A DNA stretch of 64,000 nucleotides from Candidatus Dormiibacterota bacterium (GTDB lineage Bacteria; Chloroflexota; Dormibacteria; Aeolococcales; Aeolococcaceae): positions 124,001-188,000 of the forward strand of contig PLZA01000031.1 of the NCBI GenBank assembly GCA_003153505.1, read 5' to 3'. This document shows positions 25,763 through 33,151 of this stretch, one piece after another. The translations under genes and the position numbers were made by a program. Position 1 is the first letter of the stretch; every line of letters starts with the position of its first letter. The notes beneath the pieces are model-generated. The model was not told where the DNA came from. It ran no database searches and saw only the letters and a program-made list of their open reading frames with translations.

Positions 25763-27502
25763 GTGAGGTTTCGGATCACGGCCACCGCCACGGCTCTGGT
25801 GCTCCTGATGGCGGTGCCGTCCGGGCTTCTGCACGCCGTGGACGGCCGCGCGTCGGCGGTTCGCGAGGGGATCGACGTGAGCGCATACCAGGGCTCCTCG
25901 ATCGCCTGGCACGCTGTGGCGGCTTCCGGGATCTCGTTCGCCTACATCCGCGCGGCCGACGGCGCCGGGTCCCCGGACGGTCAGTTCGGAACCAACTGGC
26001 GAGGGGCTACGGCGGCGGGGGTGACCCCGGGCGCGTACCTGTTTTTCGAACCAAACCAGAGCCCGGTCGCCCAGGCTGACCTGCTCATCTCCCAACTGCG
26101 GTCGGTGGGATTCACCCATGGCGACCTGGTGCCGACGATCGACGTCGAGACCACCGACGGCGAGCCGCAGTCAGTCGTCGTCGCGGACCTGCGGACTGTG
26201 GTGAACACGGTCAGCGCTGCCATCGGCTCGCTGCCCGCCATCTACTGCTCGCCCTCCTGGTGGAGCGGGAACATCAACTCGGCGGCGTTCACGCTGGACC
26301 CACTCTGGGTTGCGAACTGGTTCGTGAGCCAACCCTCGGTGCCCGAGAACAATTGGGGCGGCACCGGCTGGCAGGTCTGGCAGTACAGCGATGCGGGCGT
26401 GGTCCCCGGGATTCCCGGCCACGTCGATCTCGACCAGGGCGGTACTCGCTCGCTTCCTTATTACGGGTTCCCCGATCCGCTGGCGCTCCCGCAGGCGACC
26501 AACGTCGCGGGTACGCCTCAGACCGTTTCCGACCAGACCGGTGACATCAACATCCTCTGGCGGGGGACGGACAACCACCTGTGGACGCTCGGGTATCGGA
26601 ACGGGTCGTGGGGAACCGCCTCGGTTGACATCAGCGCTGCCGGCGGCACCTCCGCGACGCTGCTGACCGACCCTGCGGTCGTCTCGTCCGGGCCTGGTCA
26701 GATTGACGTGTTTTGGGAAGGGGAGGACCACAACCTCTGGTACACCAGCTTCATCGCAGGGTGGTTCGGCGGGGGGATGTGGGCAACCCCGGTGTCGCTC
26801 GGTTTGGGGCCGCTGGGGTCCGAGCCACGCGCCGTATCGCCCGCCGCCGGCCTTATCGATGTCGTCTGGAAGGGCTCCGACAACGGCCTCTGGGTCGACC
26901 GCTTCAGCGGCACTTGGAGCGGAGCGACGCCGCTGGGGACAGGAGCGGTCGGCGGCAATCCGGTGGTCGCCAGCGCGGGGCAGGGCTCCGACACCGTCTT
27001 CTGGCGCGACGCGTCGGGCGACCTCTGGGCCGACACCGGCGCTGCGTGGGGCTGGTCCGGCGCGGAACGGCTCACGTCGACCCCGCTCTCGGCAGATCCG
27101 TCCGCGAGCGCGGCGAGCACCGCCATCGATGTGTTCTGGAACAGCGCGGGTGAGCTCTGGCACGGATCCCTCAACGCCGGGGCGTGGGGCGGCGCGACCG
27201 CCCTCGGCACCGAGACCGTGGCCGGCAATCCGTCGGTGGTGGACCTTGCTCCGGGCTCGGTGATCGTCAACGCGCGCGAAACGTCAGGGCTCATGGCATC
27301 GTCGCTCTACACGACGGCGAGCGGCCTCGTGGGTCCAGAGGGCCTCGGCGCAACGGCGTACTCGGACCCGTCGTCGGTGGTCTTCGCCGGTGGCGGCGCC
27401 ATCGATGTCGTCTGGCGATCCAGCTCCAACACGCTCTGGGTTGCCGCTGCGTGCCCAGGCTGCGCGGCCCCGGCGATCCCGGTCTTCAACCCCGCGGGGT
27501 AG
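25763..27502 (+). CDS. Secreted GH25 muramidase with seven-bladed lectin-like propeller
   Basis: 579 residues from a GTG with GGAGG just upstream. A signal peptide (residues 1-28) precedes a glycoside hydrolase family 25 domain (35-235): [12 protein letters not shown] (Asp38), PTIDVET (Asp127 and Glu129, the catalytic pair) and [22 protein letters not shown]. The family cuts the MurNAc-GlcNAc bond of peptidoglycan. Residues 250-570 contain seven repeats around an IDVxWxGxDxxLW core ([39 protein letters not shown] and so on); the sixth is degenerate. This is the pattern of PLL-like sugar-binding beta-propellers. The protein is probably exported to bind and cut cell walls, its own or a competitor's. 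Confidence 0.9.
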   Translation: MRFRITATATALVLLMAVPSGLLHAVDGRASAVREGIDVSAYQGSSIAWHAVAASGISFAYIRAADGAGSPDGQFGTNWRGATAAGVTPGAYLFFEPNQSPVAQADLLISQLRSVGFTHGDLVPTIDVETTDGEPQSVVVADLRTVVNTVSAAIGSLPAIYCSPSWWSGNINSAAFTLDPLWVANWFVSQPSVPENNWGGTGWQVWQYSDAGVVPGIPGHVDLDQGGTRSLPYYGFPDPLALPQATNVAGTPQTVSDQTGDINILWRGTDNHLWTLGYRNGSWGTASVDISAAGGTSATLLTDPAVVSSGPGQIDVFWEGEDHNLWYTSFIAGWFGGGMWATPVSLGLGPLGSEPRAVSPAAGLIDVVWKGSDNGLWVDRFSGTWSGATPLGTGAVGGNPVVASAGQGSDTVFWRDASGDLWADTGAAWGWSGAERLTSTPLSADPSASAASTAIDVFWNSAGELWHGSLNAGAWGGATALGTETVAGNPSVVDLAPGSVIVNARETSGLMASSLYTTASGLVGPEGLGATAYSDPSSVVFAGGGAIDVVWRSSSNTLWVAAACPGCAAPAIPVFNPAG

Positions 27503-27633
27503 TCCCCGCCGGTTCGCCGGGCCCACTGCCGGGACGAGGGGAGCGCTCAGCAACGCCGAGCCAGATGAGCCGTAAAGCTCCTGATAATGCATATTCTCAC
27601 GATCCAGACGTTCGGATCGATGGGACCCACCCG

Positions 27634-28139
27634 ATGCACTCCACTCCCCTGGCCGATTCAAGACGCGAGCGAGATCCTGCCCCTCCGATGGCCACCGGGG
27701 TCGCCGTTCTCGAATGGGGTTCGGAGGCGGCTGTCGCCAGCTTCGAGTTATACAAAGCGGCATTCCGGGAGCGGCCCGGGTTCCCGGCGTGGTCGCAGGC
27801 CGAGTGGCTCGAGCGGCTCACGGGCGACCCCGACTTCCTGCACGGGGCGTCGCTCTGCGCGCTGCTGGACGGCGAACCGGCGGGGTTCGTGGTGTGCAGC
27901 CGCGGCTGATTGATCAGGTCGGTGTTGTGCTCGCTCATCGCCGCCTCGGCCTCGCGACCGCGCTCACCGCCGAGGCGAGTGCGCGCCTGGGAGGGCTCGG
28001 GTTCGACGTGGTCCGCCTGCACGTCAACGCGAACAATGCCGGCGCGCTCGCCACCTGGCAGCGCCTCGGGTTTCGAGATTGCGGACGGCGCGGGCGATTC
28101 GAGCGGGTGGTGCCCACCGGAGATGCGGACACAAGGTGA
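27634..28139 (+). pseudogene. GNAT acetyltransferase interrupted by a -1 frameshift
   Basis: Two open frames together make one GNAT domain. Frame one runs from about 27634 (or ATG 27565 or 27688) through FLHGASLCALLDGEPAGFVVCSRG to a TGA at 27907-27909. The next frame carries on as IDQVGVVLAHRRLGLATALTAEA and LHVNANNAGALATWQRLGFRDCG up to 28139. Adding one G between 27908 and 27909 turns the TGA into TGG and restores the normal GWIDQVGV core with the acetyl-CoA loop. The domain is otherwise complete, so this is a recent mutation, a programmed site or a sequencing error. Confidence 0.85.
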
Positions 28140-28181
28140 TCACGCAGGCTTGCGGTCGACGGGAATCGTCGGAATCAGGGA

Positions 28182-28187
28182 TAGGGT
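28182..28187 (+). promoter_or_regulatory. Candidate -10 element (TAGGGT) for a leaderless transcript
   Basis: TAGGGT ends 7 nt before the ATG at 28195. Confidence 0.4.
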
Positions 28188-28194
28188 TAGGGCG

Positions 28195-29004
28195 ATGGAT
28201 GTCGACCCCCGGATCGTCAGAGCCGGCGGACCCGTTCTGGGCACGTTTCTCTCCCTCGCGGTCTCGTCCTGGCGAAGCGCCCTCGGCCGGAACCTGGTTG
28301 GCGTCTACGTCCACGGGTCCCTGTCGACGGGTGCGTTCAACCCACGGACCAGCGACATCGACGTGCTCGCGACCACGCGCACGCTCACCGACGGACCCGC
28401 GAACGAGCGAATTCACGAGGTCCACCGGGCGATGCACGGCTGGGGGGACGATCGGTGGGCCGACCGCCTCGACGCGGCCTTCGTTCCAGCCAAGGTGCTG
28501 GCGATGTCCGGGACTCCGCGGATCGCCGTCCTGGAACTGCACCCCGACGAAGGCTGTGCGGTACGCCCGCTCGGCTCCGACTTCCTGATCCAGAAGCGCT
28601 TGCTGCGTGAGCAGGGCATCACGCTCTTCGGCCCCAAGCTCAGCAAGATCGTGGCCCCGGTGACGACCGGCGAGCTGCGCGAGGCTCAGGCGGCGTTCCT
28701 GCGCGAATCGTGGTTGCCCCAGCTCGAATTCCCCGGGCAGTTCCTCAAACGCGTGTTCCAGGCGTACGCGGTGCTGACCATGTGCCGGGCGCTCTGCCTG
28801 CTGGCCACTGGGGATGTCGTGACCAAGCCTGAAGCGGCCGCGTGGGCGCTGCACGGTCCCTACCTCGAGGTCTGGCACCCTCTCATCCACTCGGCGATCG
28901 CGTACCCAGGTGGCGTGCAGCCGGACCAGCGCCTGGCGACCCTCGACTTCATCAGGTTCACGCTCGACGAGGCAGGAATCGGTCACGCAGCGCCAAGCTC
29001 CTGA
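28195..29004 (+). CDS. AadA-like nucleotidyltransferase with DUF4111-type C-terminal domain
   Basis: 269 residues from the ATG at 28195. The nucleotidyltransferase signature is complete: VYVHGSLSTGAFNPRTSDIDVL (Gly41-Ser42, Asp54 and Asp56 as metal ligands). The C-terminal half is helical (EAQAAFLRESWLPQLE, FQAYAVLTMCRALCLLATGDVVTKPEAAAWAL), as in streptomycin/spectinomycin adenylyltransferases. Those enzymes adenylate aminocyclitol antibiotics. In a soil-type genome the physiological substrate may differ, and resistance cannot be claimed from sequence. No mobile element is adjacent. Confidence 0.85.
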   Translation: MDVDPRIVRAGGPVLGTFLSLAVSSWRSALGRNLVGVYVHGSLSTGAFNPRTSDIDVLATTRTLTDGPANERIHEVHRAMHGWGDDRWADRLDAAFVPAKVLAMSGTPRIAVLELHPDEGCAVRPLGSDFLIQKRLLREQGITLFGPKLSKIVAPVTTGELREAQAAFLRESWLPQLEFPGQFLKRVFQAYAVLTMCRALCLLATGDVVTKPEAAAWALHGPYLEVWHPLIHSAIAYPGGVQPDQRLATLDFIRFTLDEAGIGHAAPSS

Positions 29005-29008
29005 TAAT
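29003..29008 (+). promoter_or_regulatory. Candidate -10 element (GATAAT) for a leaderless transcript
   Basis: GATAAT overlaps the stop of the preceding gene and ends 7 nt before the ATG at 29016. Confidence 0.45.
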
Positions 29009-29015
29009 AACGAGC

Positions 29016-30065
29016 ATGGCAGCTCGGCTCCGCTCCACCCGCCGGCCGACCGCGCCCCGCGAGCGGCGCGGGCCGGCCTGGGCCGGCCACGTCCCCGGAC
29101 CGACCGACTCGATGCCGGACCAGGTCGACCAGTTCCTCGACTGGCTGCGGGTGCAGCGCAACCGCCCGGCGACGACAGTGCGCGCGTATCGCCAGGACCT
29201 CGCCAAGTTCGTGGCGTTCCTGCGCACTCGCCCGCTCGGCGATGACCTCCTCTCCGGCGTCGACCGGCCGGTGCTGCGCCGGTATCAGATCGAGCTCGCG
29301 GACGTGCTGCCGAACCCGCGATCGCGTGCCCGGGCACTGGTTGCGCTCCGCCGGTTCCTCGCCTACGCGTACGACGAAGGCTGGATCGCGGCCGAGCTGA
29401 GCCGTCAGGTCGCCGTGCCCCGCTACGTCATCGGAGACCCGCATCCGGTGCCGACCGACCACGTGCCCCGGCTGCTCGCCGCGCTGCCGAAGGACACCCT
29501 TCGCGATCGGCGCGACAGGGCGCTCATCCACCTGCTCCTGAGCACCGGGTGCCGCATCGCGGAGGCATGCGGTCTGGATCGTGGCGATGTCCGTCCCGAG
29601 GGTTTCCGGGTTCTCGGCAAAGGTGGCAAATACAGAACTGTGTACTGCACCGACGACGCTTTCGCGGCCGTCGACGACTATCTCAAGATGCGTGGCCCCG
29701 ACCCCTCCCCTGCTCTGTTCATCAGCGTGGCTCGCGCCGACGTGCCGCACGGCCGCGCCCTGCCCCACAACCGGCTGACCACCGACGGAGCCCGCCGCGC
29801 GCTCACCGCGCTGCGCCGGCGCATGGGCGTCGATCCGGAGATGTTCGAACTGTTCAGCGATCTCCGCACCCCGCACGCTGCGCGCCACACTGCGGCCACG
29901 ACACTGCTCGAGGCAACCGACGGCGACGTGCGCCTGGTGCAGGAGGTGCTCGGCCACGCGACCCTCGAGACGCTCAAGGTCTACACGGAGATCACGGATC
30001 GGCGCAAACGCGAGGCGTACCGCCGCCTCGGCGATTACCTCGACGAGGTGGCTGCGCGAGCCTGA
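29016..30065 (+). CDS. Tyrosine recombinase, XerC/XerD-like
   Basis: 349 residues. A basic N-terminal tail of about 33 residues may be extra; an alternative ATG is at 29112. The SAM-like N-terminal domain starts MPDQVDQFLDWLRVQRNRPATTVRAYRQDL. All catalytic residues are present: Arg180 (TGCRIAEA), Lys205 (GKGGKYRTV), His287 and Arg290 (TPHAARHTAAT), His314 (LGHATLET) and Tyr323 (KVYTEI). Xer enzymes resolve chromosome dimers at dif with FtsK, whose gene is also in this window. The presence of a single chromosomal copy without integrase-type neighbours or att repeats favours that role over phage integration. Confidence 0.85.
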   Translation: MAARLRSTRRPTAPRERRGPAWAGHVPGPTDSMPDQVDQFLDWLRVQRNRPATTVRAYRQDLAKFVAFLRTRPLGDDLLSGVDRPVLRRYQIELADVLPNPRSRARALVALRRFLAYAYDEGWIAAELSRQVAVPRYVIGDPHPVPTDHVPRLLAALPKDTLRDRRDRALIHLLLSTGCRIAEACGLDRGDVRPEGFRVLGKGGKYRTVYCTDDAFAAVDDYLKMRGPDPSPALFISVARADVPHGRALPHNRLTTDGARRALTALRRRMGVDPEMFELFSDLRTPHAARHTAATTLLEATDGDVRLVQEVLGHATLETLKVYTEITDRRKREAYRRLGDYLDEVAARA

Positions 30066-30074
30066 GTCGCATGG

Positions 30075-30539
30075 CTAGCCATCGAACGGGCGCCAGGTGT
30101 TTCCGAGCACGCGCACGGCTCCGGCGCCGTCCTCCCGGCAGCACGCAAGCAACGCCGCTCCGATTGGGGGGTACATCTCGAGCTCTCCAAGCGCAGCGAC
30201 CGGCTGCCACCTCGCGTCGCGCAGCGACCTGTCGTCGACGCCGACCGACAGCGCTCCACCCCGCACCTTCCCCGCATACACGGTGTTCACGATGTGCCGG
30301 CCCCCGGGCTTCGGGTCGATCGCCTCGCAGACGAGGAGGAGACGCCCGATCTCGACTTCATAGCCGGTCTCCTCGAGCAGCTCTCGGGCCGCCGCGGCAG
30401 CCATGGTCTCGCCGGTGTCGACGCCACCGCCGGGAACCAGCCAGTAGGAGCGTCCCGCCTTCTCGTGGCGGACGAGCAGCACCTCTCCGTCACGCCAGAT
30501 CAATGCGCCCGCTCGGATCCTGATCGCGCGCTCGCTCAT
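30075..30539 (-). CDS. Nudix hydrolase
   Basis: 154 residues from the ATG at 30539. The Nudix box reads GGGVDTGETMAAAAARELLEETGYEVE (residues 37-63), matching Gx5Ex7REUxEExGU, so the metal-dependent pyrophosphohydrolase site is intact. It opens SERAIRIRAGALIWRDGEVLLVRHEKAGRSYW, typical of nucleotide or nucleotide-sugar Nudix enzymes; specificity is not predictable. It is divergent from the SOS-controlled LysM gene and convergent with the recombinase. Its own candidate promoter lies between its start and the LexA boxes. Confidence 0.9.
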   Translation of the reverse strand: MSERAIRIRAGALIWRDGEVLLVRHEKAGRSYWLVPGGGVDTGETMAAAAARELLEETGYEVEIGRLLLVCEAIDPKPGGRHIVNTVYAGKVRGGALSVGVDDRSLRDARWQPVAALGELEMYPPIGAALLACCREDGAGAVRVLGNTWRPFDG

Positions 30540-30545
30540 CCGGCG

Positions 30546-30551
30546 ATTATC
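30546..30551 (-). promoter_or_regulatory. Candidate -10 element (GATAAT) for the Nudix gene
   Basis: On the minus strand GATAAT ends 6 nt before the ATG at 30539, a leaderless-type arrangement. Confidence 0.4.
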
Positions 30552-30586
30552 CGGCCCAGCGTCTGGCACGGCCTGGATCCTTGTCC

Positions 30587-30638
30587 TTGACTCGAACATC
30601 CGTTCCCTGGTAGTCTCACCTGTATGGAACATCCGTTC
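30587..30638 (+). promoter_or_regulatory. SOS promoter with two identical LexA boxes
   Basis: TTGACT (30587-30592) and TAGTCT (30611-30616) form a -35/-10 pair with an 18-bp spacer. Two copies of GAACATCCGTTC lie at 30594-30605, inside the spacer, and 30627-30638, just after the likely start site. This is the Gram-positive/actinobacterial LexA box form GAAC-N4-GTTC. LexA bound here would block the LysM gene at 30650. Confidence 0.85.
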
Positions 30639-30649
30639 GGTGCAGGAAC

Positions 30650-30970
30650 ATGATCCAGGACAGCCTCGGCCCAAATCGCTTCTCGCGTCACGCCGACCGC
30701 CTCGGCCGCCTCGGCCGCCCGGCGCGGCTCGCCCTCGTGGTTGCCACCGCGGCAGCCGGGCTCGTCGTCGTCGGCGGCGTCGCCTACGCGGGGTCGCCCA
30801 GCACGAATACCCACCTGGTTGTCCACGCGGGCGACACGCTCTGGGGAATCGCGGCCTCGCACTATCCCGGCTCGAGCATCGAGCAGTCGATCGCGACGAT
30901 CGAGTCGGCGAACCACCTGAGCGGGGCCTCGATCAGGCCTGGCGAGACCCTGACCCTACCGGCACCCTGA
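30650..30970 (+). CDS. LysM membrane protein under LexA control (YneA/ChiZ-like SOS division inhibitor)
   Basis: 106 residues: a short basic cytoplasmic segment, one transmembrane helix (about 27-48) and a LysM domain (about 55-103; LVVHAGDTLWGIAASHYPG, ending RPGETLTLPAP). This is the layout of Bacillus YneA and mycobacterial Rv2719c/ChiZ, small SOS-induced proteins that hold back cell division and lie near lexA. Here lexA is 1.5 kb away, and two perfect LexA boxes sit in the promoter. LysM would bind peptidoglycan outside the membrane. The ATG has AGGA only 2 nt upstream, so the translation start deserves caution. The 3' end overlaps ctaG on the other strand by 38 bp. Confidence 0.8.
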   Translation: MIQDSLGPNRFSRHADRLGRLGRPARLALVVATAAAGLVVVGGVAYAGSPSTNTHLVVHAGDTLWGIAASHYPGSSIEQSIATIESANHLSGASIRPGETLTLPAP

Positions 30971-31877
30971 CAGGCCTCGGCGCTGAGGGCTCATCGGTCG
31001 TCCGGCCGTCGCCAACGTCGTCGAGCCATCGCGGCAGGCCTGATGGCCGCGGGCGGGGCGCATCCAATCTCGGACTCGAGCCCCCACCCCCTCCGCCTCC
31101 GCCGCCGTCATCCTCACGTCCGTCGGACCCGCTGTTGAGCAGGTTCATGAACACCACCCAGAACGCCGCAAACAGCGCGATCTTGCTGACCAGGGCGATG
31201 CTCGCTCCCGCGACCTGCTGATCAGTCATGGCATCGAGCCCGACGAGCTCCGGGCCGGAGCCGTACCCCGGATAGAGCACGTGCCCTGCCAGCGCCACGA
31301 TCAACCCCCCGAGGGTTTGCGGGATGGTTGCGAGGACGATATAGCCAAGCTTGCCGAAGCCGCTCAGTGCCCGGCCCGGCGGTGAGCACGGGGTCACGAT
31401 CGGCCACCAGAAGAGCAGCGATACGAGCAGCAGGGTCGTCTGCATCAGGTCGTAGAGCCACGAGTGCGCCAGCGCTGCGTCGTATGCGGGCGTCACGTGC
31501 CAGACGATGAACCCGGCATTCACCGCGATGATCGCGACGATCGGATGCACAGCAAGGCGCAGGGGCAGCGGAATGGATCGAGCAGGGATGCCGGCGTCCC
31601 TGGGGAGCGACAGCAGGAGCAGCGCTGGGACCGGTCCCATGACGATCAGCACCTGCATGAGGTGGGCCGCGAGCAGGTAGTGCTGTGCGAGTGTCGCAAG
31701 CGGGCTCATCCAGCTCACCCCGAGCAGGAGGACCGCGGCGGCGAGCGCGAGAGAGCCTCGCCGGCCCGCCGGCTCTGGTGCACGACGGCTCACCCCGAGC
31801 CAGGCCGCGACGACCAGGGCCATGAGCCCCAGCAGCAGCGGATCGACGTTCAGGGCGGTTGCCGGCGGGCGAGCCAT
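30933..31877 (-). CDS. ctaG: Cytochrome c oxidase assembly protein, caa3_CtaG family
   Basis: 314 residues from the ATG at 31877 (a TTG at 31886 is the longest frame start). Six or seven hydrophobic helices carry the CtaG wording: MSPLATLAQHYLLAAHLMQVLIVMGPVPALLLL, FIVWHVTPAYDAALAHSWLYDLMQ and LLFWWPIV. It contains the conserved histidines of the HxxxAHMxQH-like block (here QHYLLAAHLMQ). The family helps build the copper centre of aa3-type oxidases in the membrane. The C-terminal tail holds a run of nine glycines and many prolines. No oxidase subunits lie nearby. The minus-strand TAGCGT at 31886-31891 ends 8 nt before the start. Confidence 0.9.
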   Translation of the reverse strand: MARPPATALNVDPLLLGLMALVVAAWLGVSRRAPEPAGRRGSLALAAAVLLLGVSWMSPLATLAQHYLLAAHLMQVLIVMGPVPALLLLSLPRDAGIPARSIPLPLRLAVHPIVAIIAVNAGFIVWHVTPAYDAALAHSWLYDLMQTTLLLVSLLFWWPIVTPCSPPGRALSGFGKLGYIVLATIPQTLGGLIVALAGHVLYPGYGSGPELVGLDAMTDQQVAGASIALVSKIALFAAFWVVFMNLLNSGSDGREDDGGGGGGGGGSSPRLDAPRPRPSGLPRWLDDVGDGRTTDEPSAPRPVRVPVGSGSRQA

Positions 31878-31885
31878 GGCGGCCA

Positions 31886-31891
31886 ACGCTA
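31886..31891 (-). promoter_or_regulatory. Candidate -10 element (TAGCGT) for ctaG
   Basis: On the minus strand TAGCGT ends 8 nt before the ATG at 31877, one more case of the leaderless-type spacing seen in this window. Confidence 0.3.
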
Positions 31892-31941
31892 TCGCACCTC
31901 ACGCAGTGCTGTCGCGACGCGGTACAAAATGGGGCGACGCA

Positions 31942-32409
31942 ATGCGCCCCATGATCACCCGCCTCCGAACACGTGCCTACCAGTTCTCGCTCCGGACCGG
32001 GAAACCGCCGGACGATGTGCTCGGAGAATTCGCGCAACGGCCGATGCCGGGGATCGCGGTTGCTGAGCGCGGGCCGAACTATCTGGTGCTCCGGCCGCAG
32101 CAACGCCGTCGCTACGGCGGCGACGTGGCAGTCCTCCTCGGCCTGGCGATCGTCCTCGCCGTGCTCATCCTCACGGCGGTGACGCCGGTGCTCATCCTGC
32201 TGCTCCCGCTGGCGCTGCTCCCCGGGTTGCCGTTGCTCATCGACAACCGTCCCGACCTCGCGATCAGCGCGGTCGCTGACGACCTTGGGGGTACCCGCGT
32301 GACCGTGCACGGCCAGGCGAGCTCGGAACTGGCGGCCGCGCTCGACGCGTATCTCGGCTCCCTGCCCCGGCTGTCGTTGGAGAACATCGGGGGCGGCCCC
32401 CAGACGTAA
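31942..32409 (+). CDS. Small membrane protein, function unknown
   Basis: 155 residues from the ATG at 31942 (or 31951). A basic N-terminal part (ITRLRTRAYQFSLRTGKPPDD) leads to two closely spaced hydrophobic helices (about 60-85 and 85-100). A C-terminal soluble stretch (DLAISAVADDLGGTRVTVHGQASSELAAALDAYLGSLP) looks like a small alpha/beta domain. I do not recognise the family. It is divergent from ctaG and convergent with lexA, with 25 bp between the stops. Confidence 0.6.
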   Translation: MRPMITRLRTRAYQFSLRTGKPPDDVLGEFAQRPMPGIAVAERGPNYLVLRPQQRRRYGGDVAVLLGLAIVLAVLILTAVTPVLILLLPLALLPGLPLLIDNRPDLAISAVADDLGGTRVTVHGQASSELAAALDAYLGSLPRLSLENIGGGPQT

Positions 32410-32434
32410 CGCGGACGAACTGCTGCTCAGGCGC

Positions 32435-33070
32435 CTACTTGAGGAGGCGGATCACGGCGACCACGACGCCCTCGAGGTTCAGGTCGCGCGCGTAGATCGG
32501 CGCCATCGCGCTGTTCTCCGGCTGGAGGCGGACCCGGCCCGACTCCCGGAAGAATCGCTTGACGGTGACCTCGCTCTCGCCGGTGTCCTCGTTCTCGATG
32601 CGTGCCACGACGATGGTGCCGTTTGCTGGGGCCTCGCGTTGCGGACGCACGACGACGATGTCACCGTCGCGAATGCCGGCGTCGATCATGCTCTCGCCGT
32701 GCACGGTGAGCGCATACGAGTCTTCCCCTCCGGCGATCTCGGTGCCGACGTTGAGATGCTCTTCGACGTTCTCGACTGCGAGGACGGGTGTTCCGGCCGC
32801 AACACGGCCCACCAGCGGGAGGTTGACGATGTTGCTGTGGCGGCGGGCTGCCTGTGTGTCAACGATCTCGACGGTCCTCGACTTCGCTGGATCGCGCGTG
32901 ATGAACCCGCGCGTCTCGAGGGTGTTCAGGTGGTTCTGCACCGTCGAGGACGAGCTGAGACCGACCGCCCGGCCGATCTCTCGAACGGTTGGTGGGTATG
33001 AATGATCGCGGCTGTGATCTCGTAGGTAATCGAGGATTTGACGCTGCCGCGGGTTCAGGGAGTCAGGCAT
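32435..33070 (-). CDS. lexA: LexA repressor
   Basis: 211 residues from the ATG at 33070. The N-terminal winged helix (LNPRQRQILDYLRDH, then PPTVREIGRAVGLSSSSTVQNHLNTLE) binds the SOS box. The self-cleavage bond is Ala92-Gly93 in VGRVAAGTPV, the nucleophile is Ser127 in HGESMIDAGI, and the general base is Lys171 in VTVKRFF. All are intact, so RecA-stimulated autoproteolysis should work. Its own promoter has a LexA box. The gene follows miaA on the same strand, but the 81-bp gap with a good promoter makes it an independent unit. Confidence 0.97.
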   Translation of the reverse strand: MPDSLNPRQRQILDYLRDHSRDHSYPPTVREIGRAVGLSSSSTVQNHLNTLETRGFITRDPAKSRTVEIVDTQAARRHSNIVNLPLVGRVAAGTPVLAVENVEEHLNVGTEIAGGEDSYALTVHGESMIDAGIRDGDIVVVRPQREAPANGTIVVARIENEDTGESEVTVKRFFRESGRVRLQPENSAMAPIYARDLNLEGVVVAVIRLLK

Positions 33071-33107
33071 TGCTTCGAAACATCCTCCAGCCAGCTGGGC
33101 GACCCGG

Positions 33108-33146
33108 AATGTATCACGGGATCCCGAAAAATGCAAACGGATGTTC
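33108..33146 (-). promoter_or_regulatory. lexA promoter with autoregulatory LexA box
   Basis: On the minus strand GAACATCCGTTT (33146-33135) overlaps the -35 TTGCAT (33136-33131). A 17-bp spacer leads to the -10 TACATT (33113-33108). The box differs in one base from the two perfect boxes before the LysM gene. It lies entirely between the miaA stop and the lexA start. Confidence 0.8.
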
Positions 33147-33151
33147 TGGCC

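Noticed and set aside
29016..30065. Xer-like recombinase as the integrase of a genomic island
   Set aside because: No tRNA, direct repeats, excisionase or phage/plasmid genes flank it, and FtsK in the same window fits a dif-resolving role.
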